From Desulfobacterales bacterium (GTDB lineage: Bacteria > Desulfobacterota > Desulfobacteria > Desulfobacterales > UBA11574), in the NCBI GenBank assembly GCA_030145595.1, contig JAQYVG010000012.1, positions 1 to 23,724 of the forward strand: 23,724 nt of DNA, in the 5' to 3' direction. This document shows, piece by piece, positions 7,602-15,251 of the stretch (position 1 is the stretch's first letter; the number at the start of each line of letters is the position of its first letter). The position numbers and the translations under genes were made by a program. The notes below the pieces were generated by a model. The model worked only from the letters and a program-made list of their open reading frames with translations, was not told where the DNA came from and ran no database searches.

Positions 7602-8729
7602 ATGAAAGAAGAACAACCATTAGGGGGAAGGCTTTTTACACCGACGTTTTTGTTCTGTCTCTTATTTTTTATAATCGCCCTTTTCTTGCTTGCCAAACGA
7701 TTTATGTACGGCCTTGGTGCGGTCACCAACATGAGCGACGGGTATCCCTGGGGGTTATGGATCGCTTTTGATGTGGTTGTGGGAACCGCCTTTGGCTGCG
7801 GCGGTTATGCCATGGCGCTGCTGATATATGTTTTCAACAAGGGAGAATATCACCCGTTGATTAGGCCGGCGCTGATGACCAGCCTGTTCGGTTATTCCCT
7901 GGCCGGTTTGGCGGTATTCATTGATGTGGGCCGCTACTGGCAGATGTATAACATCTTTTTGCCCTGGTATATAAACCCCAATTCGGTGCTGCTGGAAGTT
8001 GCCTTGTGTATTGGTGCTTACGTTGTGGTGCTGTGGATCGAATTTACGCCTGCCTTTTTGCAAAAAATGGGGGCTGACAGCGCCAAAAAGTCTTTGGAAA
8101 AAATCATGTTCATTTTCATTGCTTTAGGCATCCTACTGCCGACCATGCACCAATCTTCGCTGGGGACCATGATGGTAGTGGCCGGCAGTAAGTTGAGTCC
8201 TTTGTGGTGGACACCCTGGCTGCCGCTTTTGTTTTTAATCTCATGTATATTTATGGGGTTTGCCATCGTCATTTTCGAAGCAAGCGCCACAAGTACGCGA
8301 TACAAAATAGCGGACGAGAGCCACATGCTGAGCAAGCTTTCAGGGATTTTTCCCTGGATGATCGGAATCTATCTTCTTGTCCGTTTCGCCGATGTCGCCG
8401 TTCGGGGACATTTAGGCCTCGCCTTTAAAGGCGATCTAATGGGGAATATGTTTTTGCTGGAAAATCTACTTCTACTGGTTCCCATGTGCATTCTTTTTAT
8501 GCCCGCCAGTCGCAACAATGCCCGTGTGCTTTTTTTCTCGGCAATCTCAATTATTCTTGCGGGTACTTTGTACCGTTTTAATTGTTATCTTATCGGGTTT
8601 AATCCGGGAGGAGGCTGGACATACTTTCCGGCAGCCGGAGAAATTTTAATAACTGTTGGAATCGTGTCCTTAGAGATAATGGCATTTTTATGGTTTGTTA
8701 AAAGACTCCCTATATATCATCGAGCCTAA
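7602..8729 (+). CDS. hybB: Hydrogenase integral membrane subunit HybB (NrfD/PsrC family)
   Basis: This 375-residue protein has about nine or ten strongly hydrophobic segments spread along its length, close to the size of known HybB. Conserved-looking features are the opening LFTPTFLFCLLFF, MSDGYPWGLWIAFDV (the G-x-PWGLW signature of this branch), PTMHQSSLGTMM and RFNCYLIGFNPGGGWTYFP near the last helices. HybB is the quinone-reactive membrane partner that links HybA and the HybOC dimer to the menaquinone pool. The ATG at 7602 has an AAGGAG site at 7589-7594. HybC follows after 33 bp. Confidence 0.93.
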   Translation: MKEEQPLGGRLFTPTFLFCLLFFIIALFLLAKRFMYGLGAVTNMSDGYPWGLWIAFDVVVGTAFGCGGYAMALLIYVFNKGEYHPLIRPALMTSLFGYSLAGLAVFIDVGRYWQMYNIFLPWYINPNSVLLEVALCIGAYVVVLWIEFTPAFLQKMGADSAKKSLEKIMFIFIALGILLPTMHQSSLGTMMVVAGSKLSPLWWTPWLPLLFLISCIFMGFAIVIFEASATSTRYKIADESHMLSKLSGIFPWMIGIYLLVRFADVAVRGHLGLAFKGDLMGNMFLLENLLLLVPMCILFMPASRNNARVLFFSAISIILAGTLYRFNCYLIGFNPGGGWTYFPAAGEILITVGIVSLEIMAFLWFVKRLPIYHRA

Positions 8730-8762
8730 ACCTAACTTATTTGCAATACCAGGAGGCATTAC

Positions 8763-10478
8763 ATGTCTAAAAGAATTGTAATCGATCCGATTACCAGAAT
8801 CGAAGGTCATCTTAAAATTGAGTGTGAAGTCGACAACGGCAAGGTGGTAGATGCCTGGTCATCCGGAACCATGTGGCGCGGCATTGAAGTCATCCTGCAG
8901 GGCCGCGATCCCCGGGATGCCTGGATCTTTACCCAGCGGATTTGCGGGGTCTGAACGACCGTTCATGCTATTGCCTCGGTCCGGGCGGTCGAGAACGCGC
9001 TGAATCTGGAAGTTCCCCTCAATGCTCAGTATATCCGCAACCTGATGATGGGAACGCATGCCATGTTTGATCACATTGTTCATTTTTATCATCTTTGTGC
9101 CCTTGACTGGGTGGATATTGTCTCGGCCTTAGGAGCCGATCCCAAAGCAGCCGCCGGTTTAGCGGAAAAGCTGTCCACCTGGCCCAAAAACAGCCAACAT
9201 GAAATGAAAGCCGCCCAGGACCGGCTCAAGACCTTTGTGGGCTCGGGTCAACTGGGAATTTATGCCAGCGGCTACTGGGGACACAAAGCCATGAAGTTGC
9301 CGCCGGAAGTGAACCTGCTGGCCGCGGCCCACTATCTCCAGGCGCTGGAATATCAGCGCAAAATCAACAAAGCAGTGTCGATTTTAGGCAGCAAAACACC
9401 TCACGTCCAAAACCTGGCGGTCGGCGGCGTGGCCAACGCTATTAACCCTGACAGCCAATCGGCCCTGAACATGGAACGCCTATACTATGTCAAAACCCTG
9501 ATCGATGAGATCGGCGATTTTATAAAGAATGTATATGTGGTGGATGCCTGTGCCGTCGGGGCTATTTACGCCGACTGGACCACAATCGGGGCCGGGGTTA
9601 CCAACTACCTGTGTGTTCCGGATATGCCGCTGGATACCAAGGGAACAAAGTTTGAACTCCCGGGCGGTTATATTCCCGGCGGAGACGTATCCAAACATAA
9701 GCCGATCACATCTTTCAACGACGACCTCTTTGAAAAGAGCGTCAAGGAGAGCATTAAGCACTCTTATTATCAGGGCGACTGGAATCGTCATCCCTATGAG
9801 GAAGAGACCGTTCCCAACATGACCGAATATGACACCAACGGCAAATACTCCTGGGTAAAGGCGCCGACGTTTGACGGCAAACCCGCCCAGGTCGGCCCCC
9901 TTGCCAATGTGCTCAACATGTTTGCCGCCGGACACAAACCAACGGTGAAGTATGCCACACATACTCTGGAGACGGTCAATGCCGTGCTTTCCATGCTGGG
10001 CTCCAGCACAAGGGTATCGGTTAATTCCCTGCATTCAACCGTCGGCAGGATTGCCGCCCGGGCCATTCGCTGTGCTGTTATGCATGACGCCTGTGTGTCA
10101 CAGTGGGAGTTGTTGATTGCTAATATCGGTAAAGGCGATACATCGACATTCAACCAACCGGTATTCCCGAAAGGGGAACAAAGAGGTTTCGGCTTCCATG
10201 AGGCTCCACGAGGCGTGCTGTCTCACTGGGTTGTAATTGAAAATGGAAAAATCAAAAATTATCAGTGTGTTGTTCCATCAACCTGGAATGCAGCCCCCCG
10301 TAACAGCGATGATGCCAAGGGGCCGTATGAAGCGGCTCTGATCGGCACCCCGATTGCCGATCCTGAAAAACCGCTGGAGGTACTTAGAACCGTACATTCT
10401 TTTGACCCGTGCCTGGCGTGTGCCATTCATGTGGTAAATCCGAACAAAAAAGAAATCGTGAAAGTTAAAGCGTTTTGA
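8763..10478 (+). CDS. hybC: [NiFe] hydrogenase large subunit with in-frame TGA, probable selenocysteine at residue 64
   Basis: Read through the TGA at 8952-8954, this is one 571-residue large subunit of normal length, carrying the Ni-Fe(CN)2CO site. The start has an AGGAGG site. The N-terminal part up to RICGV and the part from TTVHAIASVRA are in the same frame with no other stop. Together they give the L1 motif R59-I-C61-G-V-U64-T-T-V-H68, where families have R-x-C-G-x-C-x-x-x-H. The C-terminal L2 motif is ordinary: D548-P-C550-L-A-C553-A-I-H556, followed by a 15-residue tail removed by the maturation protease. Other recognisable large-subunit segments are DPITRIEGH and HLNQ-like downstream helices. 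The TGA stands exactly at a Ni-Fe bridging cysteine, with a possible SECIS hairpin after it. Readthrough as selenocysteine is inference; a Cys codon altered by mutation or sequencing error is the alternative. A naive caller would split it at 8954 and restart at 9045. Confidence 0.88.
8955..8991 (+). promoter_or_regulatory. Candidate bacterial SECIS element just after the hybC UGA
   Basis: The outer stem CGACC (8956-8960) pairs with GGUCG (8987-8991). The inner stem GCCU (8973-8976) pairs with GGGC (8983-8986). The apex is GGUC at 8978-8981, flanked by a C-C mismatch. GGUC is the apical loop of the E. coli fdhF SECIS; here it starts 23 nt after the UGA, compared with 18 nt in fdhF. A 12-nt one-sided bulge, including U residues, separates the stems. 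An alternative fold pairs GACCG (8957-8961) with CGGUC (8977-8981). Plausible but not proven. Confidence 0.5.
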
Positions 10479-11011
10479 GCCCAAACTCAACCTCATCGAA
10501 CAACAATTGCCCGGAGTCGGCCGACTCCGGGCAATCTTTTTTAAATGTACTGGTACTCGGTTTGGGTAACATTTTGCTGTCTGACGAAGGTGTCGGAGTT
10601 AAAGCTGTTGAAGAACTTCAGCGCCGTTATGATTGCTCCGATGCCGTCGAGATCGTGGACGGCGGGACAGTCGGGTTCGAACTGCTGCCCTACTTTGATG
10701 AGCGCAGCCATATTCTGATCGTTGATGCTGTTAAAGCCGACAACAAACCGGGAACCATAGTAAAAATCGACGACCCTCCGGCGTATTTCAGTTCTAGAAC
10801 TTCTCCCCATCAAATCGGTCTGGCCGATGTTATCGGCCTTGCCACAATTACCGATAACCTGCCCAAAAATATTATTTTATTAGGAATTGAGCCCAAACGG
10901 TTTACAACCGGCCTGACGCTTTCGAGCGAAGTCGCGCAGAACCTGAGCCGCCTGGTTGATATGGTGGTCGCCGAGTTGGAAGCAATTGGTGTAAAGGTTA
11001 AATCCAAATAA
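10475..11011 (+). CDS. hybD: Hydrogenase maturation endopeptidase (HybD/HyaD family)
   Basis: This protease cuts the C-terminal tail of HybC after the histidine of the L2 motif once nickel is in place. The family signature GLGNILLSDEGVG is at 29-41; E38 corresponds to the nickel-binding Glu16 of E. coli HybD. The other two ligands would be the Asp in IVDGGTVGFELLPY and the His in SPHQIGLADV. The only in-frame standard start before the signature is TTG at 10475, which overlaps the hybC stop (TTGA) and adds an unusual 22-residue leader. That leader region encodes a strong terminator-like palindrome (10506-10542). The ATG at 10545 is out of frame. So the start is uncertain although the gene is not. 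Confidence 0.88.
   Translation: MSPNSTSSNNNCPESADSGQSFLNVLVLGLGNILLSDEGVGVKAVEELQRRYDCSDAVEIVDGGTVGFELLPYFDERSHILIVDAVKADNKPGTIVKIDDPPAYFSSRTSPHQIGLADVIGLATITDNLPKNIILLGIEPKRFTTGLTLSSEVAQNLSRLVDMVVAELEAIGVKVKSK
10506..10542 (+). terminator. Perfect 30-bp palindrome plus T-run at the hybC/hybD junction
   Basis: ATTGCCCGGAGTCGG (10506-10520) and CCGACTCCGGGCAAT (10521-10535) are exact reverse complements, followed by TCTTTTTT (10535-10542). This has the form of a strong intrinsic terminator. It begins 28 nt after the hybC stop but lies inside the only open frame for the hybD leader, so it may act as a partial terminator or attenuator that lowers protease and hyp gene expression relative to the structural genes. 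Confidence 0.8.
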
Positions 11012-11054
11012 AATCGATGCTCGATTTTATACAACGTCCCGCTTACAGCGGGAC
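11008..11054 (+). repeat. Two-hairpin palindromic repeat, copy A
   Basis: A 10-bp AT-rich hairpin ATAAAATCGA-tgc-TCGATTTTAT (11008-11030) overlaps the hybD stop codon. It is followed 5 bp later by a 7-bp GC hairpin GTCCCGC-ttaca-GCGGGAC (11036-11054). The same pair of hairpins occurs in reverse orientation at 22421-22474, so this is a dispersed repeat rather than a private terminator. Confidence 0.7.
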
Positions 11055-11181
11055 TCAAATAAAGGCATTTCCCTTGCTGTAAGTGGGCATCTCTCTTTCG
11101 GGGTTGAACTACAGGGGAATATTTGATATCTGTCGAAAGAAATGAAGAGCTTGTTGTAAATTATAGCGAGATAAAATTAGT

Positions 11182-11433
11182 ATGTGCCTTGCAATTCCAT
11201 CGAAAATTGTAAAAATAGAAAACAACGTGGCAACCATTGATGTTGACGGCGTCCAAAGAGAAGCCAGCTTGCTTCTAATAGAAAATCCCAAGGTAGGAGA
11301 GTACGTTATTGTACACGCCGGTTTTGCTATCAACAAACTAAACCAAGAAGATGCCAAAGAATCCTTAAAACTCCTTAAAGAAGCAGCCTCGTTGATATTC
11401 GACAACCCTAAGGAGGGGACTGACAGCGATTGA
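11182..11433 (+). CDS. hypC: Hydrogenase assembly chaperone HypC/HupF family
   Basis: The 83-residue protein begins MCLAIPSKIV, the diagnostic HypC N-terminus. The cysteine at position 2 is exposed after Met removal and holds the Fe(CN)2CO unit together with HypD and the large-subunit precursor. VDGVQREASLLLIENPKVGEYVIVHAGFAI follows the small beta-barrel pattern, and the C-terminal helix is charged. No clear Shine-Dalgarno sequence precedes the ATG. The gene overlaps the hypF start by 4 bp (TTGA). Confidence 0.95.
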   Translation: MCLAIPSKIVKIENNVATIDVDGVQREASLLLIENPKVGEYVIVHAGFAINKLNQEDAKESLKLLKEAASLIFDNPKEGTDSD

Positions 11434-13712
11434 CCGAAGAGTGTGTTGCCCAAAGAGTCCGGATAAACGGGATCGTCCAAGGGGTAGGCTTCCGGCCCTT
11501 TATTTACCAGCTTGCAAACCAGTACAATCTGAAAGGAGAAGTTGCCAATACATCCGCAGGTGTTGCCGTCCATATTGAAGGCCCCCCAGCCAATATCGCA
11601 TCGTTTTCAAAAGATATTTCCCTAAAATGCCCGCCGCTGGCCCATATCACCGAGATCTCGCTTCACGACGAACCTGTTGAAGGTTTCAAGGACTTTACCA
11701 TTGTTCTAAGCAGGGAGCAGGCTGTGATGACAACCCTGATATCACCGGATGTTTCGGTCTGTGATGACTGCCGGCGCGAACTTTTTGATCTTTCTGATCG
11801 CCGTTTCGAGTACCCTTTCATTAACTGCACCAATTGCGGGCCCCGCTATACTATCATTAATGATATTCCGTATGACCGGCCGAAGACCTCCATGGAGCAC
11901 TTTAAAATGTGCCCTGCCTGCCAAAGGGAATACGATGACCCTGCAAATAGACGGTTTCATGCCCAGCCTAATGCCTGCGCCGAGTGTGGCCCCCATATAG
12001 AGCTTTATGACAATACCGGTCAAAAGGTGGCGACTGAAAAACCGCTTGAAAAAGCGGCCAAGCTGTTAAAGCAAGGATGTATTGTGGCCCTCAAGGGACT
12101 GGGTGGTTTTCATCTGGCTGTGGATGCTGAAAACAGTCAGGCGGTTGAAGCTTTGAGAAGACGAAAGCATCGAGAAGAAAAACCCCTGGCGCTGATGTCG
12201 TATGATATTGAATGTATTCGAAGATTTGCGCAGGTGCAACCGCAAGAAGAAAAATTGCTGATCTCCCCACAGCGTCCCATCGTACTTGCACTAAAAAAAG
12301 AACCTAATTCGATTTCAGAACAAGTGGCACCCGGCAACCGGTATTTCGGCGTGATGCTGCCGTATACACCTTTGCATTACCTTTTGTTAAACTACGGATT
12401 TACCGCTCTTGTAATGACCAGCGGCAACATGAGCGAAGAGCCGATATGCATCGACAATGATGATGCCTTTAAGCGGCTGTCTGGTATTGCGGATTATTTT
12501 TTGATTCATAACCGTGACATCTATCTGCGCAGTGATGATTCTATTGTCAGAAAAACAGCCGGGTTAACACGGTTTATCCGGCGTTCCAGGGGATATGTCC
12601 CGGTGCCTGTTTTTTTGAAAAGAAAAATTCCGTCTATTTTGGCTTGCGGGGCTGAACTTAAAAATACGATCTGCCTGACCAAAGACGACAATGCCTTTAT
12701 AAGCCAGCACATCGGCGATCTTGAAAACTTGGAAACCTATGATTTTTTCCTGTTGACGATCCAACATATGCAGCGGATACTGGATATTAATCCGGAAATT
12801 ATTGCATTTGATCTGCACCCGGACTATTTAAGCACCCGCTATGCCCAAGAACAGCAAGATATTCAAAAAGTCCAGGTCCAGCACCACCATGCCCATATCG
12901 CCAGTGCCATGGCGGAAAATCAGATCGACGGTTCCGTGATCGGACTGGCTTTTGATGGGAGCGGCTATGGAACCGACGGGAACATATGGGGAGGGGAAGT
13001 CCTGGTTGTGGACATGGAAAAATATTTCCGTGCGGCTCATTTTGCCTATGTACCCATGCCGGGAAGTGCTGCTGCGATTAAGGAACCCTGGCGCATGGCT
13101 GTAAGTTACCTTTACGATGCTTTTGGATCCGACTTTTTTGATCTTGATCTTCCTTTATTGAACGCCGTTGATTTAAAAAAAATAAAGATCATGGTGGAGA
13201 TGGTTGATAAAAAGGTTAACGCACCGCTTACTTCCAGCCTGGGGCGACTTTTCGACGGCGTTGCCGCCATTTGCGGAATACGATACAAGGTTGCTTTTGA
13301 AGGACAGGCCGCCATGGAGTTGGAGATGCTGGCAAGCGACAACGTAAAAGATGTTTATGACTATGAATGGAAGACTGCAGACGGACACCAAATTCTAACC
13401 AGGCCGATTATTTGCGGCGTGGCCAAAGATGTGGCACAAGGAATCGCTCCGGCAGTGATCAGTTGCAAATTCCATCAGACCCTGATCCGGATGTTTTCCG
13501 ACCTGTGCGAGGTCGTTCGTAAAGAGAACGGCTTGAACCGCGTAGTACTAAGCGGCGGTGTGTTTCAAAACTCGCTGCTTTTAACCGGACTGATTAATGC
13601 ACTTGCAAAGAGAAAATTTAAGGTTTTTTCCCACTCAAAAGTGCCGGCCAATGACGGGGGCATCAGCCTCGGCCAGGCCCTGGTCGCAACGGCAGTTGCC
13701 GATAAAATTTGA
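11430..13712 (+). CDS. hypF: Carbamoyltransferase HypF (cyanide ligand synthesis)
   Basis: HypF moves the carbamoyl group of carbamoyl phosphate onto HypE for the CN ligands of the active-site iron. In 760 residues the domains run: acylphosphatase (1-90, with GIVQGVGFRPFIYQLA); paired zinc fingers (about 108-190, with CDDC, CTNC, CPAC and CAEC); a YrdC-like domain (about 200-385, with KGLGGFHLAVDA and KHREEKPLALM); and a Kae1-like carbamoyltransferase domain (about 395-760, with QHHHAHIASAM, FDGSGYGTDG and SGGVFQN). The start is TTG at 11430, in the stop of hypC, with a strong AAGGAGGGG site (11410-11418). All domains are complete. Confidence 0.95.
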   Translation: MTEECVAQRVRINGIVQGVGFRPFIYQLANQYNLKGEVANTSAGVAVHIEGPPANIASFSKDISLKCPPLAHITEISLHDEPVEGFKDFTIVLSREQAVMTTLISPDVSVCDDCRRELFDLSDRRFEYPFINCTNCGPRYTIINDIPYDRPKTSMEHFKMCPACQREYDDPANRRFHAQPNACAECGPHIELYDNTGQKVATEKPLEKAAKLLKQGCIVALKGLGGFHLAVDAENSQAVEALRRRKHREEKPLALMSYDIECIRRFAQVQPQEEKLLISPQRPIVLALKKEPNSISEQVAPGNRYFGVMLPYTPLHYLLLNYGFTALVMTSGNMSEEPICIDNDDAFKRLSGIADYFLIHNRDIYLRSDDSIVRKTAGLTRFIRRSRGYVPVPVFLKRKIPSILACGAELKNTICLTKDDNAFISQHIGDLENLETYDFFLLTIQHMQRILDINPEIIAFDLHPDYLSTRYAQEQQDIQKVQVQHHHAHIASAMAENQIDGSVIGLAFDGSGYGTDGNIWGGEVLVVDMEKYFRAAHFAYVPMPGSAAAIKEPWRMAVSYLYDAFGSDFFDLDLPLLNAVDLKKIKIMVEMVDKKVNAPLTSSLGRLFDGVAAICGIRYKVAFEGQAAMELEMLASDNVKDVYDYEWKTADGHQILTRPIICGVAKDVAQGIAPAVISCKFHQTLIRMFSDLCEVVRKENGLNRVVLSGGVFQNSLLLTGLINALAKRKFKVFSHSKVPANDGGISLGQALVATAVADKI

Positions 13713-13736
13713 CAGGATTGACCGGGGATAAAACAT

Positions 13737-13783
13737 GATACAAAATTCAAGCTACAGGATACATGAATCCTGTATTTTGTATC
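13737..13783 (+). terminator. Long AT-rich hairpin after hypF
   Basis: The outer stem GATACAAAA (13737-13745) pairs with TTTTGTATC (13775-13783). The inner stem TACAGGAT (13753-13760) pairs with ATCCTGTA (13767-13774) around a 6-nt loop, with a 7-nt bulge on the left only. It begins 25 nt after the hypF stop. The 3' arm contains TTTT but no long T-run, so it is a weak terminator or a processing hairpin. Confidence 0.45.
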
Positions 13784-14153
13784 CTATATCTGATACATTA
13801 TGGACAATCTTTTTGCCTCGAATATTATATAAACAAAAAAGAAAAGGCTTAATTAGGAGAGAGGTCTGGGAGTTTTCGCTGTAAGATCGCTCAATGGATA
13901 ATCATATTTTAAAACGTGTGAACTCGCATATAAAGGTTCGTAAAGAAAGAACAGAATCTTTCGCAATAAAATTAATTGGTTTGCTGAACGACCGGCAATC
14001 TCTTGCGATGATAGATTTTAGTGATACGTCTGTTCTTTCTAACGATCCTTAATATGCTCAAACAGCACATGCTTTAAAATCTGATCATCCATTTCGCTGA
14101 CTCACAAAATATTATGGAAAAAACTCTCCGACTGCTGAATTAGGAAAGCAACC
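13784..14153. other. Non-coding spacer between hypF and hypD
   Basis: The hypF-hypD gap totals 441 bp, unusual within a hyp operon. One open frame of 52 codons (13894-14052, MDNHILKRVNSHIK at the start) is visible, but it has no ribosome binding site and no recognised family. The stretch may be a decayed insertion. HypD has its own AGGAAAG ribosome binding site at its start. I see no clear promoter. Confidence 0.4.
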
Positions 14154-15245
14154 ATGGCAATAAAATATTCAGAAGAGTACCGGGACCCCGCAATCACCCG
14201 AAAAATTGTTAAACAGATAGCAGCGGTCAGTAAACAGCCGCTGCGTTTGATGGAGGTCTGCGGCACGCACACCATGTCAATTTTCAAAAGCGGCATTCGA
14301 GAACTTTTGCCGAAAACGATTGCACTTCTTTCCGGCCCGGGGTGTCCCGTATGCGTTACCGCCCAGAATGAAATCGACGCTTTTATCGCCTTGTCCAGAA
14401 CCGATGATGTCATCGTGACCACCTTCGGCGATCTGATGAGGGTTCCGGGAACCGATTCTTCCCTGCAATTGGAACGCGCCGGAGGGCAAGATATCCGCAT
14501 TGTATATTCGACCTTCGATGCCCTGGATATCGCCCAAAAGAATCCTGATAAAAGTATCGTTTTTTTGGGTGTAGGGTTTGAGACCACCGCACCGACCATT
14601 GCAGCATCAATTATGACTGCAAAACAGATGCACCTTGACAACTACTCTGTTTTTTGCGCCCACAAATTGGTCCCACCGGCCCTGACAGCATTAGGGCAAG
14701 CCAAGCGTATCAACATCGACGGTTTCATGCTTCCCGGCCATGTTTCCGTAATTATCGGCACAAAAGCCTATCAGCCCTTTTTTGAACAATTTCAAGTCCC
14801 GTGTGTTGTAGCGGGGTTTGAGCCGGTCGACATCCTGCAGGCGATCCTCATGCTGGTTGAACAAATCGAAGCCGGCAAGCCGCAACTGGCCAACGCCTAC
14901 CGGCGGGCGGTCACATTTGATGGCAACCTGAAGGCCCAAAGCATCTTGCAGGATGTATTTGAAACCGTGGATGTGAACTGGCGTGGTATTGGGACGATCC
15001 CGCAGAGCGGGCTTAAAATCAGAAAAGAATTTGCATCCTTTGACGCGCAAGTAAAATTCAATCTTCCTCTTTTTGAGACCAAAGATCCCAAAGGATGTGC
15101 CTGCGGAGAGATTCTGACGGGCCTAAAGATTCCTCCGGAGTGCCCACTCTATAAAAAAGCCTGTACTCCCATGGAGCCGATAGGACCCTGCATGGTATCA
15201 AGCGAAGGAACCTGTGCAGCATATTATCGGTATCACAGCACCTAA
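14154..15245 (+). CDS. hypD: Hydrogenase Fe-site assembly protein HypD
   Basis: HypD is the Fe-S scaffold that, with HypC, holds iron while cyanide and CO are attached. The 363-residue length is normal. Conserved elements seen are MEVCGTHTMSIFKSGIRELL (active Cys in VCGTHT), SGPGCPVCVT (a redox CPxC), GVGFETTAPT and, at the C-terminus, the [4Fe-4S] cysteine set CACGEIL, PPECPLY, KKACTP and GPCMVSSEGTC. The ATG at 14154 is preceded by AGGAAAG at the right distance. The next gene starts within about 7-16 bp of its stop. Confidence 0.95.
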   Translation: MAIKYSEEYRDPAITRKIVKQIAAVSKQPLRLMEVCGTHTMSIFKSGIRELLPKTIALLSGPGCPVCVTAQNEIDAFIALSRTDDVIVTTFGDLMRVPGTDSSLQLERAGGQDIRIVYSTFDALDIAQKNPDKSIVFLGVGFETTAPTIAASIMTAKQMHLDNYSVFCAHKLVPPALTALGQAKRINIDGFMLPGHVSVIIGTKAYQPFFEQFQVPCVVAGFEPVDILQAILMLVEQIEAGKPQLANAYRRAVTFDGNLKAQSILQDVFETVDVNWRGIGTIPQSGLKIRKEFASFDAQVKFNLPLFETKDPKGCACGEILTGLKIPPECPLYKKACTPMEPIGPCMVSSEGTCAAYYRYHST

Positions 15246-15251
15246 CAGTTG

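Noticed and set aside
9045..10478. hybC as a separate gene starting at ATG 9045, with 8763-8954 as an independent 63-residue gene
   Set aside because: The frame is continuous through 8955-9044, and that stretch encodes the conserved TTVHAIASVRA segment of the large subunit, so the two parts are one gene interrupted by a single TGA.
13894..14052. 52-codon open frame between hypF and hypD
   Set aside because: It has no ribosome binding site, no recognised family and weak coding character; it is mentioned only in the spacer entry.
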